Shown: one piece after another, positions 10,601-20,433 of the stretch
Layout: the number at the start of each line of letters is the position of its first letter
How positions within the stretch are numbered: the stretch's first letter is position 1
Assembly (NCBI GenBank): GCA_020726505.1
Contig: JAHLEZ010000015.1
Location: 1,984,001-2,048,000, forward strand
Origin: Leptodontidium sp. MPI-SDFR-AT-0119
Lineage: Eukaryota > Ascomycota > Leotiomycetes > Helotiales > Leptodontidiaceae
Direction: 5' to 3'
Length of the DNA stretch: 64,000 bases
Made by a program: the position numbers and the translations under genes
The notes under the pieces: model-generated
Databases searched by the model: none
What the model saw: the letters and a program-made list of their open reading frames with translations, nothing else
What the model was told of the DNA's origin: nothing

Positions 10601-11863
10601 AGGAACTTACTTCAGTTGCAGATGCCGAGGCCTTCGCCGAGCAAGTGGCATATCCCGTCCTCGTCCGACCTAGTTACGTCCTCTCTGGCGCCGCCATGAC
10701 CGTCATTCGCAGCAAGGATGAGCTCAAGGAGAAGCTTGAGGCAGCTAGCAACGTCTCACCGGATCATCCTGTTGTCATTACTAAGTTCATTGAGGGCGCA
10801 GAAGAGATCGATGTTGATGCTGTAGGGTCCAACGGCAAGCTCATTGTCCACGCAGTCTCCGAGCATGTTGAGCAAGCTGGTGTCCACTCTGGAGATGCCA
10901 CCCTCATCCTTCCACCTGCAAACCTTGATCAAACTACCATGGACCGTGTTAAGGAGATTGCCGTTAAGGTTGCCAAGGCCTGGAGTATCACTGGACCTTT
11001 CAACATGCAAATCATCAAGGCTGAGGACCCCAACGGAGGTCTTCCCCAACTGAAGGTCATCGAGTGTAACTTGCGAGCTTCCCGCTCATTCCCATTTGTC
11101 AGCAAGGTTCTTGGATTGAACTTTATAGACCTCGCAACCAAGGCTCTCGTCGGCTCCAATGTTCCAGAACCAGTAGACCTCATGGCTATCAAGCGCGATT
11201 ACCTCGCCACCAAGGTTCCTCAGTTCTCGTGGACTCGTCTCGCTGGTGCCGATCCTTTCTTGGGCGTCGAGATGTCCAGCACTGGTGAAATCGCCTGTTT
11301 CGGCAAGGATCTCGTCGAGGCTTACTGGGCTTCTCTTCAATCTACCATGAACTTCCGCATGCCAGAGCCAGGAGAGGGTCTCCTCTTCGGTGGCGACGTT
11401 TCCAAGGCATATCTCGCTACCATTGTTGACTACCTCTCCCCTCTCGGCTACAAGCTCTACGCTGCCGAGAAGGAAGTCAAGGAGTTCCTTGAATCAACCG
11501 CCAAGAACAACGTCAAGGTTGAGATCATCGAGTTCCCAACTGAAGACAAACGAGCTCTCAGAGAGGTCTTCCAGAAGTACGATATCCGTGGTGTCTTCAA
11601 CTTGGCCCAAGCCCGAGGCAAGACCGTTCTTGATGTTGACTACGTGATGCGTCGCAATGCCGTCGATTTTGGTGTACCACTCTTCATGGAACCCAAGGCA
11701 AGCAAGCCCCAAACAAACCTCCCCAGTTAAATAACTTACTAATTCCCTTTTCTAGACTGCCGAGCTCTTTGCCCGCTGCATGAGCGAGAAGCTTCCCCGC
11801 AAGGAAGGCATCCCCGGCGAAGTCCGCAGATGGTCCGACTTCATTGGTGGCAAGCCTCTGTAA
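7670..11863 (+). CDS. CPA2: Carbamoyl-phosphate synthase, arginine-specific, large chain (mitochondrial), 10 exons
   Basis: Synthase subunit that makes carbamoyl phosphate from bicarbonate, ATP and ammonia supplied by the CPA1 glutaminase, for arginine synthesis. Exons: 7670-8006, 8143-9632, 9686-9703, 9757-9814, 9889-9937, 9988-10066, 10118-10179, 10265-10368, 10499-11697, 11756-11863; product 1167 residues. Residues 1-75 are Arg/Ser-rich and lack acid residues, a mitochondrial presequence. The core starts with [24 protein letters not shown] and continues through the first ATP-grasp half, [39 protein letters not shown] and the second ATP-grasp half, all collinear with bacterial CarB. The C-terminal MGS-like region is shorter than in CarB, as in CPA2 and unlike the pyrimidine-specific fusion enzyme. 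Exon 3 is only 18 nt, and the last intron is GC-AG. Identity is secure; small exons were placed by frame and conservation. Confidence 0.95.
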
Positions 11864-13137
11864 ACACATAACTAACCAGTGGCGTCCTATCGTTGCTTTT
11901 GAGGCGTTTGTTATTTTACTGGGCTTTTCTGCGTGCGACGAGCGTTATACAAAACAAAATGGTTAGATAAACACCATGGTGGTTAGCTGGCTGGCTGGAT
12001 TGATTGGCAACGTTGATAATTAGTACGAATTCAAAAGTGCTTTTTTCTGCTGAGTACATACATATCTTGTTTATGGTTATGTGACCATGAATACAACTGG
12101 TAGAATATGATTCAAGGTGCCATCTCTCAATCCCCTTTTTATCACCAGGCAATACCACCGACCTCGCAGTGAATCCAACCCCAAATAATCACCACCTCGT
12201 TTCACTCTCCCATTCAATGCAACACCCACCAGCCTCCCTCTGGCTTTCCCCCTCCATCCCCAACATCCATCCGATATAAATTCCCACGTCCCCTTCCAAC
12301 AGCAACGAGCTCTAAGCCCTCGCAAACACTCTCATTCGATGTCCGCCAAAAAAAAAAAATTTGGACCGGCCACCTAGGCATGACGTAACATTTCAATCCA
12401 TAAACCGAATAAGCACACATAACTCAACTAAGATCTTTCAGGAAGAAGAGAAATTTGGAGGCGGGATTGATTGACTGGACTAGAACTGAGGAGTGATATG
12501 CTGGATTTGGATTTGGATTTGATGCTGACATGACTTTGTGATTTTTAAATCATCGGTTGACTTCAATGATATAATAGATATTCGCTGCCAAAGTTGAGGA
12601 TGGGGTGGATAATCTTAGTGATTGGTTGATTGATGTGAAGTGAATATGTAGATTCTGGAAGAGACATTCAGGGGTTGGCAATGTTGTTTCGCTTACGTGT
12701 TTGTAGCGAGATGCCATCAAAGGTATCGGAGATTTGAAATTCCAAGGCGAAGGGAGATGAACAGATATTGATCTTGAGTACGAAAGGTTCATTGGGAAAT
12801 AACATAGCTGTTTGGCTTTATGACCATGTACCTAGGTTTGTCTGTATGAGTGGCACTTTATTCTCGCTATGAAATTTGAATAGCGAACCCATTTCCATTC
12901 ATTTATCGTGGCCAGTGCTAAAGACTGGGCTTATCATGCATGCACCTTGCTATGCTCATTGTTGGAAATGACCTTTTTTGCGCCTTCAAAATGCACCCTT
13001 CATAGCCACCATCCCTTACACCCCCGGGCATCTCGCAAACCCGAACCTCCAAAAACCTCAAGATCTATCCGAATATCCTCCCTCGGGTGCTCAAAATTCC
13101 TATATCCACGGAGGGTCCAGCTAGTGTAGCATCACAC
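11864..13137. other. Convergent intergenic region between CPA2 and NPL4
   Basis: About 1.27 kb holding the two facing 3' ends. It includes an A-run near 12349-12358 and AT-rich sequence. Short frames here lack protein-like character. No RNA gene, repeat family or transposon was recognised. Confidence 0.4.
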
Positions 13138-15216
13138 TTATTCTAGCCTTACCCCGCCAACCCTCTTAGCAAGACGCTCGCTGAAGCCATCACCGTCATC
13201 GGGTGATGGTCTTTTGGGGGGTCTCTCACCAATCGAAGACAAAATTGCAATCAAGGTTGCCCATCCAGGTGTAGATAGTAACTGGAATCCTTCAGCCGGA
13301 TCATGCTGGGTAGCAACGCGGCACAGCAGAGCTTGCTCGTCCTAGACAGAGTTAGTACGATCGAATGAAATTGAAATATGACTCAACTCACCTTGTCCAT
13401 CGTAGAAAGACAAAAGCTGAGGTAGCAGATGAGGTGGAAGTCCGACACAGCCTGAAGTGCCTGTTCAGGCTTGACTTCACCGTTTCTGTCCACTCCAAGT
13501 CGCTGGGCAACGGTCTTGTGCTCTTGTTCTTGGCCCAAAGCAAGGCGGTTCTCGATGGTAAAGCCAGGGGTTGCGATAAAGGCAGGCTTGGGAACGTCGG
13601 GGAAGCCATGGGTCAAGGTGACAAGGAGATATTCGACGGGGAAGGATGGCTTCGCATTTTCTTGCACACTAGCTCCATATTCGTTGATCCGTCTGTAGAA
13701 GACTTCGGGGATGTAACGTGTGCGACTCGTAGATCCATCCTCCTCCTCTTCGCTTCGAACGAGCATGACAGTAGGATCTGCCGAAGGCTCAACGATATCC
13801 GCCAGAACCATTTCAACAGCTGAGTTGGATACCTGGTAGGCTGAAATAGCGATTTGTCCTTTCTCGTCGCCAGATACTACACAAGTGACAAAATTAGATC
13901 CAAATCTCCCAGTGTCGCTCCATTTCGAAGGCTTTGGGTGTTGGGCTTGGAGGCGAGCCGCGAAGGCGATTTCCAGCGATGAAAGGTAGTATGAGTCAAT
14001 ATGTCTCTTGCAAATAACAGATCCATCACCTGCACCAGCATCCAAAAGATCGGTCCATATGATTCCAACCTTTTGTAATCCGCATAACCTGGCGATATTA
14101 TCAACCTCCTGTTCATTCGTCCACTCCGACAGAGTGACGCCATCAAGTTCATTAACTTGAGGAGGTTCATAAATGACTTCAACAACAGCCTTAACTCCAA
14201 GTGGGACCTCTGTATACTCAGTATATCTTCCATAAAGATAACCAACACGTTGTGAGCCAGATTGTCGCCAGAAATTCAAGAGATTCTCAATGAGGCCAGG
14301 ATTGGCAAACTCGACGTGATCTACCATTCGGAAGGGCTGCGGTTGGAGTGTAATGGCACTCGGCTGGCATTTGGTACAAATTCCCTCCGGCCATTGAGGA
14401 TGTCCAGAAGGACAGTCGCGCTTGACTCGATAGTAGGGCTCCGTGAGAGGTGGCATGAACGACGTTCCGGATTCTGGTTTGTTGGTGGCGGAGTTAATTT
14501 TCCGGAGATATGAGTGGAAGGAGAGATTCTTGATCTTCTTCTCAGCCAGATATTCGGCATTGAAAGGCTCCATCGGCATGCAATAGTCGCACATTCCCTT
14601 CTCTCCGTGTCGGCACATCTTCACGTCTCGCTTTCGAGGAATCTTGCCATTCTGCTTATCCAATCTGTCATCCACAGCTGACTGTATTACTACCTCCCAA
14701 GGATTCTTAATCTTTTCTGATGGTGAAGTAACTGGTAATGGGTCGATCGGAATGTCTTCGGTAGGGAGGATGGCATGTCCATTGAGGCGATTCGTGGAAG
14801 AGAGAAGGCTTGAGGAGGTGGGGTGGGAGGTTGTGTCGCCGTTTGAGTTTCCATTTGAGAGTTTGTCCACAGTTTTGTAGCTGATGAACACAAGATCGCC
14901 GTGGCTGGTGGGGGGGGTTAATGTTAGAGAGAGTATGTAGGAGGAACGCCGCAACATACCTCAGACCAATCTGCGAAACCTTGTGTCTTGCAATTTCTTT
15001 TAGTAACTTGCTGTCTCCTCCTGTGGGCTGGTTTGAGAGAGATAGGGTATTAAAGTCCACCGTCGATGGCAGAACCTCTGACAGCTAGAATATGTTAATA
15101 AATGATGGCGGCTCCGCATACAGGGTCCTGACCTTCGCTCCAAGCTGTGCAAATGTGTCCGCAGGCTCGACAGTAACGCGATACATCCCATCGGGACCCC
15201 GAAATCTGAGAAGCAT
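13138..15216 (-). CDS. NPL4: Nuclear protein localization protein 4 (NPL4), Cdc48 cofactor, 4 exons
   Basis: Subunit of the Ufd1-Npl4 heterodimer that brings ubiquitylated clients to the Cdc48/p97 unfoldase in ERAD and other degradation routes, cytosol and nucleus. Exons on the minus strand: 15216-15133, 15084-14960, 14904-13392, 13341-13138; 641 residues. The N-terminal [18 protein letters not shown] begins a ubiquitin-like (UBX-type) domain to about residue 80. A zinc finger follows ([12 protein letters not shown]), then a second Cys/His set ([16 protein letters not shown]) leading into the inactive MPN-like domain with [10 protein letters not shown]. The C-terminal part ends in [15 protein letters not shown] and a basic tail. 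Introns 1 and 2 split the ubiquitin-like domain; donors are GTCAGG, GTATGT and GTGAGT. Length fits fungal NPL4. SEC66 lies divergently upstream. Confidence 0.94.
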
Positions 15217-15748
15217 GTTTGACTTCTTGTGGGGGGTAGATCACGGAGAAGTATGTTCGAGGGTGAGAGGAGTTGGAGGAGTTGGAGGAGTTGGAGGAAG
15301 CTGGAGCGTAGGCGGGGATCGTAGAAATAGCGATATTAGAACTCTAATGAGGGAGTGGGAGAGTGAAAGCGGTTCAGTAGGAAGAAGAAGACGAAGAAAA
15401 GAGAGGTGGTGGAGGGGCAAATGTTATTGATTAATCTGGAAGCGAACTGGAGAGAAAGCTACAGAGAGCTCCCTCAAGCGGCGTCATAAGTGCCGCCTGA
15501 GCTAGCCTCGTCCGCGCCACAGTGTACCGAGCAGGGGTGGGTGCGGCCGCCTCTTAGTTATTCTGGGGCTGACAACTTGTCCTTTCATGATGCTTCAATA
15601 ATTACTTACACTCTCTTCAGGGACTTTCACGAACGGCAATTCACAACAATTGTTTGCCTCCAGTGGTGCGCCTTCATTAATTCAAACTACTCACCCCACC
15701 TCCAACGTATTCTTCCCGTTCAGGGCAGTGAAGAGAAACCTTGCCATA
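15217..15748. promoter_or_regulatory. Divergent promoter region NPL4 / SEC66
   Basis: These 532 bp lie between two oppositely directed start codons and must carry both promoters. A purine-rich tandem 9-mer lies inside the presumed NPL4 leader (see the repeat at 15269). No other structure was recognised. Confidence 0.45.
15269..15298. repeat. Tandem 9-mer GGAGTTGGA, three copies
   Basis: Three head-to-tail copies of GGAGTTGGA lie about 55 bp upstream of the NPL4 start, so the NPL4 mRNA would read (TCCAACTCC)n. It is probably a simple-sequence tract in the leader; no function is claimed. Confidence 0.6.
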
Positions 15749-16560
15749 ATGTTCGACATTGACTGGGTTGGACTCGCTGTCCCTTTCGCATATCTGGCCG
15801 TTCTTGCAGGTTCTTTGACAACTTTCTCAAGCGTATATCGGAAGCGGAAAGCAGGTTGGTCAATATATCTCAATTTCGATGCGCATATACTGATTTTATA
15901 TAGCTGCATCTGCGACGCTTGCGCCATGGTTTCCCCCCCATATGCAACGAAATATCTATCTCTCACTCCTACATCTGGAACCAGAGGATAACAGCGAGAA
16001 AGCGCCTAAGGTTCCAGAGAGCGTTCTGCGCGCTGCCCTGTTAGAGAGAGCTGTTGAAGACATCCACCGAATCATACAAATCAGAACCGCAAAACAGGCA
16101 TGTAGTACACTTCTGCAACGTGGCAGTGTTGGGGATGATCTCTGGCAACGGTTCCTCAGAGCCGAGAAGGAAATGGAAGAGGAACTCCGAGATGTGGTCA
16201 TGGAGGTTAGTGGTGTTCTAGATTTTGATGAAAGTCTACTAACATATTCAGGCAAATGGTCTCTCTCCAAACTGGGGTCAAACTATCTTCCAGTCTGCAA
16301 ATGAGATCGCTGCAAATACACTTTTCCGAAACCGGTTGAACGAGATCCAGGCACAAGCGGAATCGGAGAAGCAGTGGTGGGAGAAGCGAAGGGCATCTAT
16401 TCAAGCAGAATTTATGAAGGAGCTGGATTCACCAGCTTCCGCTACCACCAAAACCACCGCAAGCAAGGCTGGAAGTGATGAGGATGCCATTTTAGTTGAA
16501 GGTGGAGGACCTGCCGTCACTGACAAAGGCAGCATACGAAAGAAAAAGGGAAAGAATTAG
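15749..16560 (+). CDS. SEC66: Translocation protein SEC66 (Sec62/63 complex), 3 exons
   Basis: Non-essential subunit of the Sec63 complex that supports post-translational protein import into the ER. Exons 15749-15854, 15904-16205 and 16252-16560 give 238 residues. An N-terminal single membrane anchor (about residues 5-28, VGLAVPFAYLAVLAGSLTTF) is followed by RKRKA, then by the diagnostic WFPPHMQRNIYLSLLHLEPE segment. Helical sequence with QACSTLLQRGSVGDDLW and NWGQTIFQSANEIAANTLFR follows, and then a Lys-rich tail ending KKKGKN. Both introns are short (49 and 46 nt); the first has the less common donor GTTGGT, the same as CPA2 intron 1. Size and order match fungal SEC66. Start 15749 is the first ATG of the anchor. 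Confidence 0.92.
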
Positions 16561-17289
16561 GTGATCTCACTTCTTCATTTCTTGGGAGGGGCCAGGTGTA
16601 AAAAGGTGCATTCGATAACTGGCGTTCTGGAGCTTGGGAATACCGCAGATGTAAGACTATTAAGAGCATTTGAAGGGGGCGAATCTATTCGTCCTAGAAT
16701 GCGAACCCTTTGACTAGAAGCGAAACTCTACCAACTCTTTCTCTCTCTGATGCTACCTGTGCTCAATGTATTAGTCCAGTCTAAGTCCGCTTCCCAAGTC
16801 TCATTCTTGATGGCTCGAAATGCCTTTCCCTTTGTGTCAAGCCCATCACGTGGAGCCAATGCCTCAATGAAGTTCTATATTGCGTGCCTCTGGAACAAAG
16901 ATTTCTCATGCCCGAAAATAGAAACCGGATCTGAATGCTGCCAGAAACATGCTCCGGAACGGGCTTCGAGAATAAAGAAGAGGAGAGCCACAAGGCAGCT
17001 GCGACGCCATACAAGAAGCCCGTTGGCGCCCAGTTTCTTCCTCCATCTCGCATCTTCAAGTCATCTCGTTATTTCATTCTACAGCACCTTATACTTTTCA
17101 GACAATCCTAGGCTGCTGGCAGCTATTGAAACAAATCACTCTCATTGAAAAAACTACCTTTTGATCTTCCCCAAATAAAGAAACAGCCGCTCACTTCCAG
17201 CCTCATATCTTCAACACCTACCTATCTCACATACTTAAAGTACTACTCCAATCTTATACCTGTCCCCAAAACAACGAGCAACAGCAACT
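16561..17289. other. Intergenic region SEC66 to small orphan gene
   Basis: These 729 bp carry the SEC66 3' end and the promoter and pyrimidine-rich leader of the gene at 17290. The open frame at 16750-17148 does not look like protein and has no family likeness. No RNA gene or repeat was seen. Confidence 0.4.
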
Positions 17290-17697
17290 ATGCAATCCAC
17301 ACGCCAACGCAACCCGGCCCTCGATGCCAAGATCAGACAGATGGCCCTCCCTTTGGCTCCTCTCGTCCGTCTTACTACTGGAGAAGTACACCCCGTCTTC
17401 CCATCCACGCTCCTCAACTTCTGGCTTTTGACCTCGGAACAATGCGACGAGCTAGCGCACTTTTACCACCAGAGAACGCCGAGCGTCTATACCACTCACT
17501 ATCCCTGCCCTGTCGTGTGGAGAACTGACGCCACATTGGAAGAGAAGCGCAGGAGAATCGGCCGCTTCATTGGGCTGAGAGGCTGTGAGAGTCCGGTTAG
17601 AGTTCTCACTGAGGAGGAAATCCAGAGGAGGGTGCAAGAAGAGAGGGAGAGAGCTATGGAAGAGGAGAGAATGAGTGGAAAGACAAGATGGTACTAG
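17290..17697 (+). CDS. Small hypothetical protein (135 aa)
   Basis: Intron-free frame of 135 residues starting MQSTRQRNPALDAKIRQMAL. I do not recognise a family. Visible features are a central hydrophobic and aromatic segment (FPSTLLNFWLLTSEQCDELA, about residues 37-56), a basic stretch EEKRRRIGRFIGLRG, and a highly charged C-terminal helix of Glu/Arg repeats ending KTRWY. There is no signal peptide or clear membrane helix. The start is preceded by AACT and by a CT-rich leader. It is convergent with ORC3, only 154 bp away. Composition and the ordered pattern suggest a real gene, but function is unknown. Confidence 0.7.
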   Translation: MQSTRQRNPALDAKIRQMALPLAPLVRLTTGEVHPVFPSTLLNFWLLTSEQCDELAHFYHQRTPSVYTTHYPCPVVWRTDATLEEKRRRIGRFIGLRGCESPVRVLTEEEIQRRVQEERERAMEEERMSGKTRWY

Positions 17698-17851
17698 ATG
17701 GGTGGGGAAGCCCCAGGAGAGGTCTGTCTGCATTTTAGCTTTGCATTGCGATACTTGGTTATTTTTAAGTAATTTTGGGTTTGATAGACTTTGGTTGTTT
17801 TGTATGTGTTGTCAATATGGAAGCCAGTTTTACCTTACTGCTGTTGTACAC

Positions 17852-20304
17852 TCAAAGTCCCTTCCATGACACCTTCGCTAGATGATCAGCCTTCTTCTTG
17901 CTCTGCTTGACCATCCCAAGAGATTTCAAATCTGCAAGAGCTCTGTAGAACAACACTAGCGCATCCCGCTCGTCAACCTTTGCCTCATCGCCACCACCAA
18001 TCATCTCAAAGAACGCAGACCAGAGATCGAATATGTTGATGAGAGATCCCGTTTCCAGATACATCTGGTACAGGATTGCCGTGGCGGGGTGCGTCGAAGA
18101 CAGACCTTCCAAGGGCTCGCAGCATTCGCAATTTAAGTAATCGTATGGTGCCGAAAGAGCGCGTTCAATGACTGCCCTAGGACGAGGTGTAAAGTAATCG
18201 CGATATGGTGATGTTGAATTGAACAGCCACACTTCGTTCAGGAACATGTCTTGCGGGTTGTCAACAGTGAAATAGTCGACCAACAGTTGGGAGAGACGAT
18301 CTACTAGAGCTGTGAACTCTTTGTCCTGCTCAGACAATGTTGATTTCTCATAGCTGAGCTGAACTCTTTGCGCAATGACGGTTGTTCTCACACCCTTGCT
18401 GTGAATAGCATAGCTACTCCGGACTGGCTTTCCACTCTTTTCAGATTCCTGAAGCAGTGAGGAGACTTGTGACTGTATCTCAGAGAGTTCCCCAAGAAAC
18501 TCGGCGTCTTCTTCGGCCCATCCCTCGAGGTCCATTCCAGGGCATCCTGCCTCAATGGCCTCACTAGCTCTCTGAATGAATTCAGTCAAATCTTCAGGTG
18601 TCATGCGCTTGATGGAATCGAGGATAGACCTCACAAGATCCGATTCGCCGAGATTTCCTTGAAATGTAGTCATGTACAGTTCGATCTTTGCGACAGACTC
18701 TGGAGAACATGCAGCAGCCACGTGCATAGCCCTCAGAATTCGGGCAGTATCGGTGTGCCTAGATTCAAAACAGCTGATAACTTCACGGAGAAGAGCTTTA
18801 TCATCCCTGAGGAGATCTCGTGCCTGGATCAATTTTCCAGCTTCAATCAAGCCTTCGGTCAGTTTCTTGAATGATGGAAGCATGCGAATCAACTCGAAGT
18901 GCTGAGACTGGAGAAGCTTTGAGAGTGGTGCGCCACCTGAAACATCATTCAGAATGCTCAACGGATTCCCATAAAAGTGACACATGTAAGAATACTGCCT
19001 CATTAGTAATAATCACCAGCATAGATCTCCAAACGTACCTTCAACGCCTCTACGAATGACTGCACACTTTGAACATGATCCTCCTGCCGTTCAATCAATT
19101 CAGACACTAATTTGGTGCCGAGCCGCAGAGATGCTTCAACCCCAATGACAGCCTTTTCGAATATCCTCTCAAGCAGGGAACTGGTCTGCTCGACATCGAA
19201 CTGGCGGCCTTCTAGAGACCGACTTGCTGCTCGAGAAAGCCTTTCATGAAAGAGATCGACGGATGTGGCGATTCCGAAAAGTAATACAAACGGTATTCGA
19301 TCTTTCCAGGAGCTAAACCCGTTAGCCTAAAGTATTGGTCTCTTATTACAGAATCTCACCTGAAAAGGCTTATTAGATCCGCCAGGAGACTTGTATCAAA
19401 AGCTTCACTGTCTTGGAAAGCAACAACCACAGCTTGACTTTCATGGGCTTCTACATGTCCATGGAGAATCTTCAGGTCATAATTCAGAAGTTTGCGTCCC
19501 TGTCCATTAGTTAATTAGATTACTTTGCATGCTCTCTTGTTAATATACTTACATATTTGTGAGATGAGATGTCCTCCTCGTCATCCAAGCTTGACCTTTG
19601 ATTGGTAGCGTCTCGAATGAGTTGCTTTAATGCTGCTTTCAGGTTTGAGGCATCCCCTGAACGTAAAGTGACAACTGGCCCGTGGATTTCAGATTTCAGG
19701 CGAGTGGCAAGTTGGTTGAAAAGAAGACCCTGGGATGTGATATTTGGTCCAGTGACCACGAATCCAGTTGGAACTCTTTCCGTATCCCTTTCATCCATTA
19801 GTTTAGGTCTTCCTATAACTTAGGTCAAGACAGTTTTTACCTTGCAAGCCCAGAATCGCCGACAAAGGCAGTGACCTCTGCTAGGGTACCCTCATTTGCC
19901 TCGCTCAATATCGACTGCGTGTCATTAGCTATTGGTCCTGCTACCCATCTGGTATCCATCTAATTATTAACTACCTGAATCCGTGCTTCAGTCGCTGACC
20001 ACGAGATTTCAAAAAGTGTCTTTCGTAGACCTGCGCATTCCTGGGTTTCAAGGCCATCTAGTAAAGGCTCAAAATTAAATGATTTGGCCTCTATAGAGTT
20101 GGCCGCAGAGCTTTTGATTTTGAGTACCTTCCTCCTCTTCGGTGGTCGCGCAAGGGGTTCATTGTCGGCATTGGCTGGGTTATACACGTAGGCTGTCTGA
20201 GGAGAAAGTAAGTTTTAAGAGAAGAACAGTGCAACCAAGGACCCTACCTGGTGATCTGCGGCATCAAAGCCTTTGTGGCTGTTCTCTTCGTTGATTTCCG
20301 ACAT
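17852..20304 (-). CDS. ORC3: Origin recognition complex subunit 3 (ORC3), 7 exons
   Basis: Subunit of the six-part ORC that marks replication origins and loads MCM in the nucleus. Minus-strand exons: 20304-20248, 20196-19975, 19914-19841, 19787-19553, 19499-19360, 19312-19039, 18994-17852; 714 residues, the usual size for fungal ORC3. After a short N-terminus with a basic patch (PPKRRKVLKIK, a likely nuclear signal) comes the AAA-like ORC3 N-domain: TGFVVTGPNITSQGLLFNQL, then VVAFQDSEAFDTSLLADLI and IPFVLLFGIATSVDLFHERL. The long last exon contains MCHFYGNPLSIL and the C-terminal winged-helix part (LVLFYRALADLKSLGMVKQS). All introns are short and phase-consistent. A 129-bp gap separates its start from the divergent PPR gene at 20434. 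Confidence 0.9.
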
Positions 20305-20433
20305 TTGAATTCGGTGTTGTCGTTTGGAAGATCAGGTGGACGCGATCTCGCGTTTTGGCAGCCGACGACCAAAGCGCCTGCATGTCGAGAAAAAAAGTTA
20401 CAGCCTCGTCGTCCAAACCACAACATCGTCCTC
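20305..20433. promoter_or_regulatory. Compact bidirectional promoter ORC3 / PPR protein
   Basis: Only 129 bp separate the ATG of ORC3 (minus, 20304) from the ATG of the mitochondrial PPR-type gene (plus, 20434), so the two genes probably share control sequences and may overlap in their leaders. Confidence 0.5.

Noticed and set aside
16750..17148. 132-codon plus-strand frame
   Set aside because: No family likeness; irregular composition; overlaps the leader of the gene at 17290.
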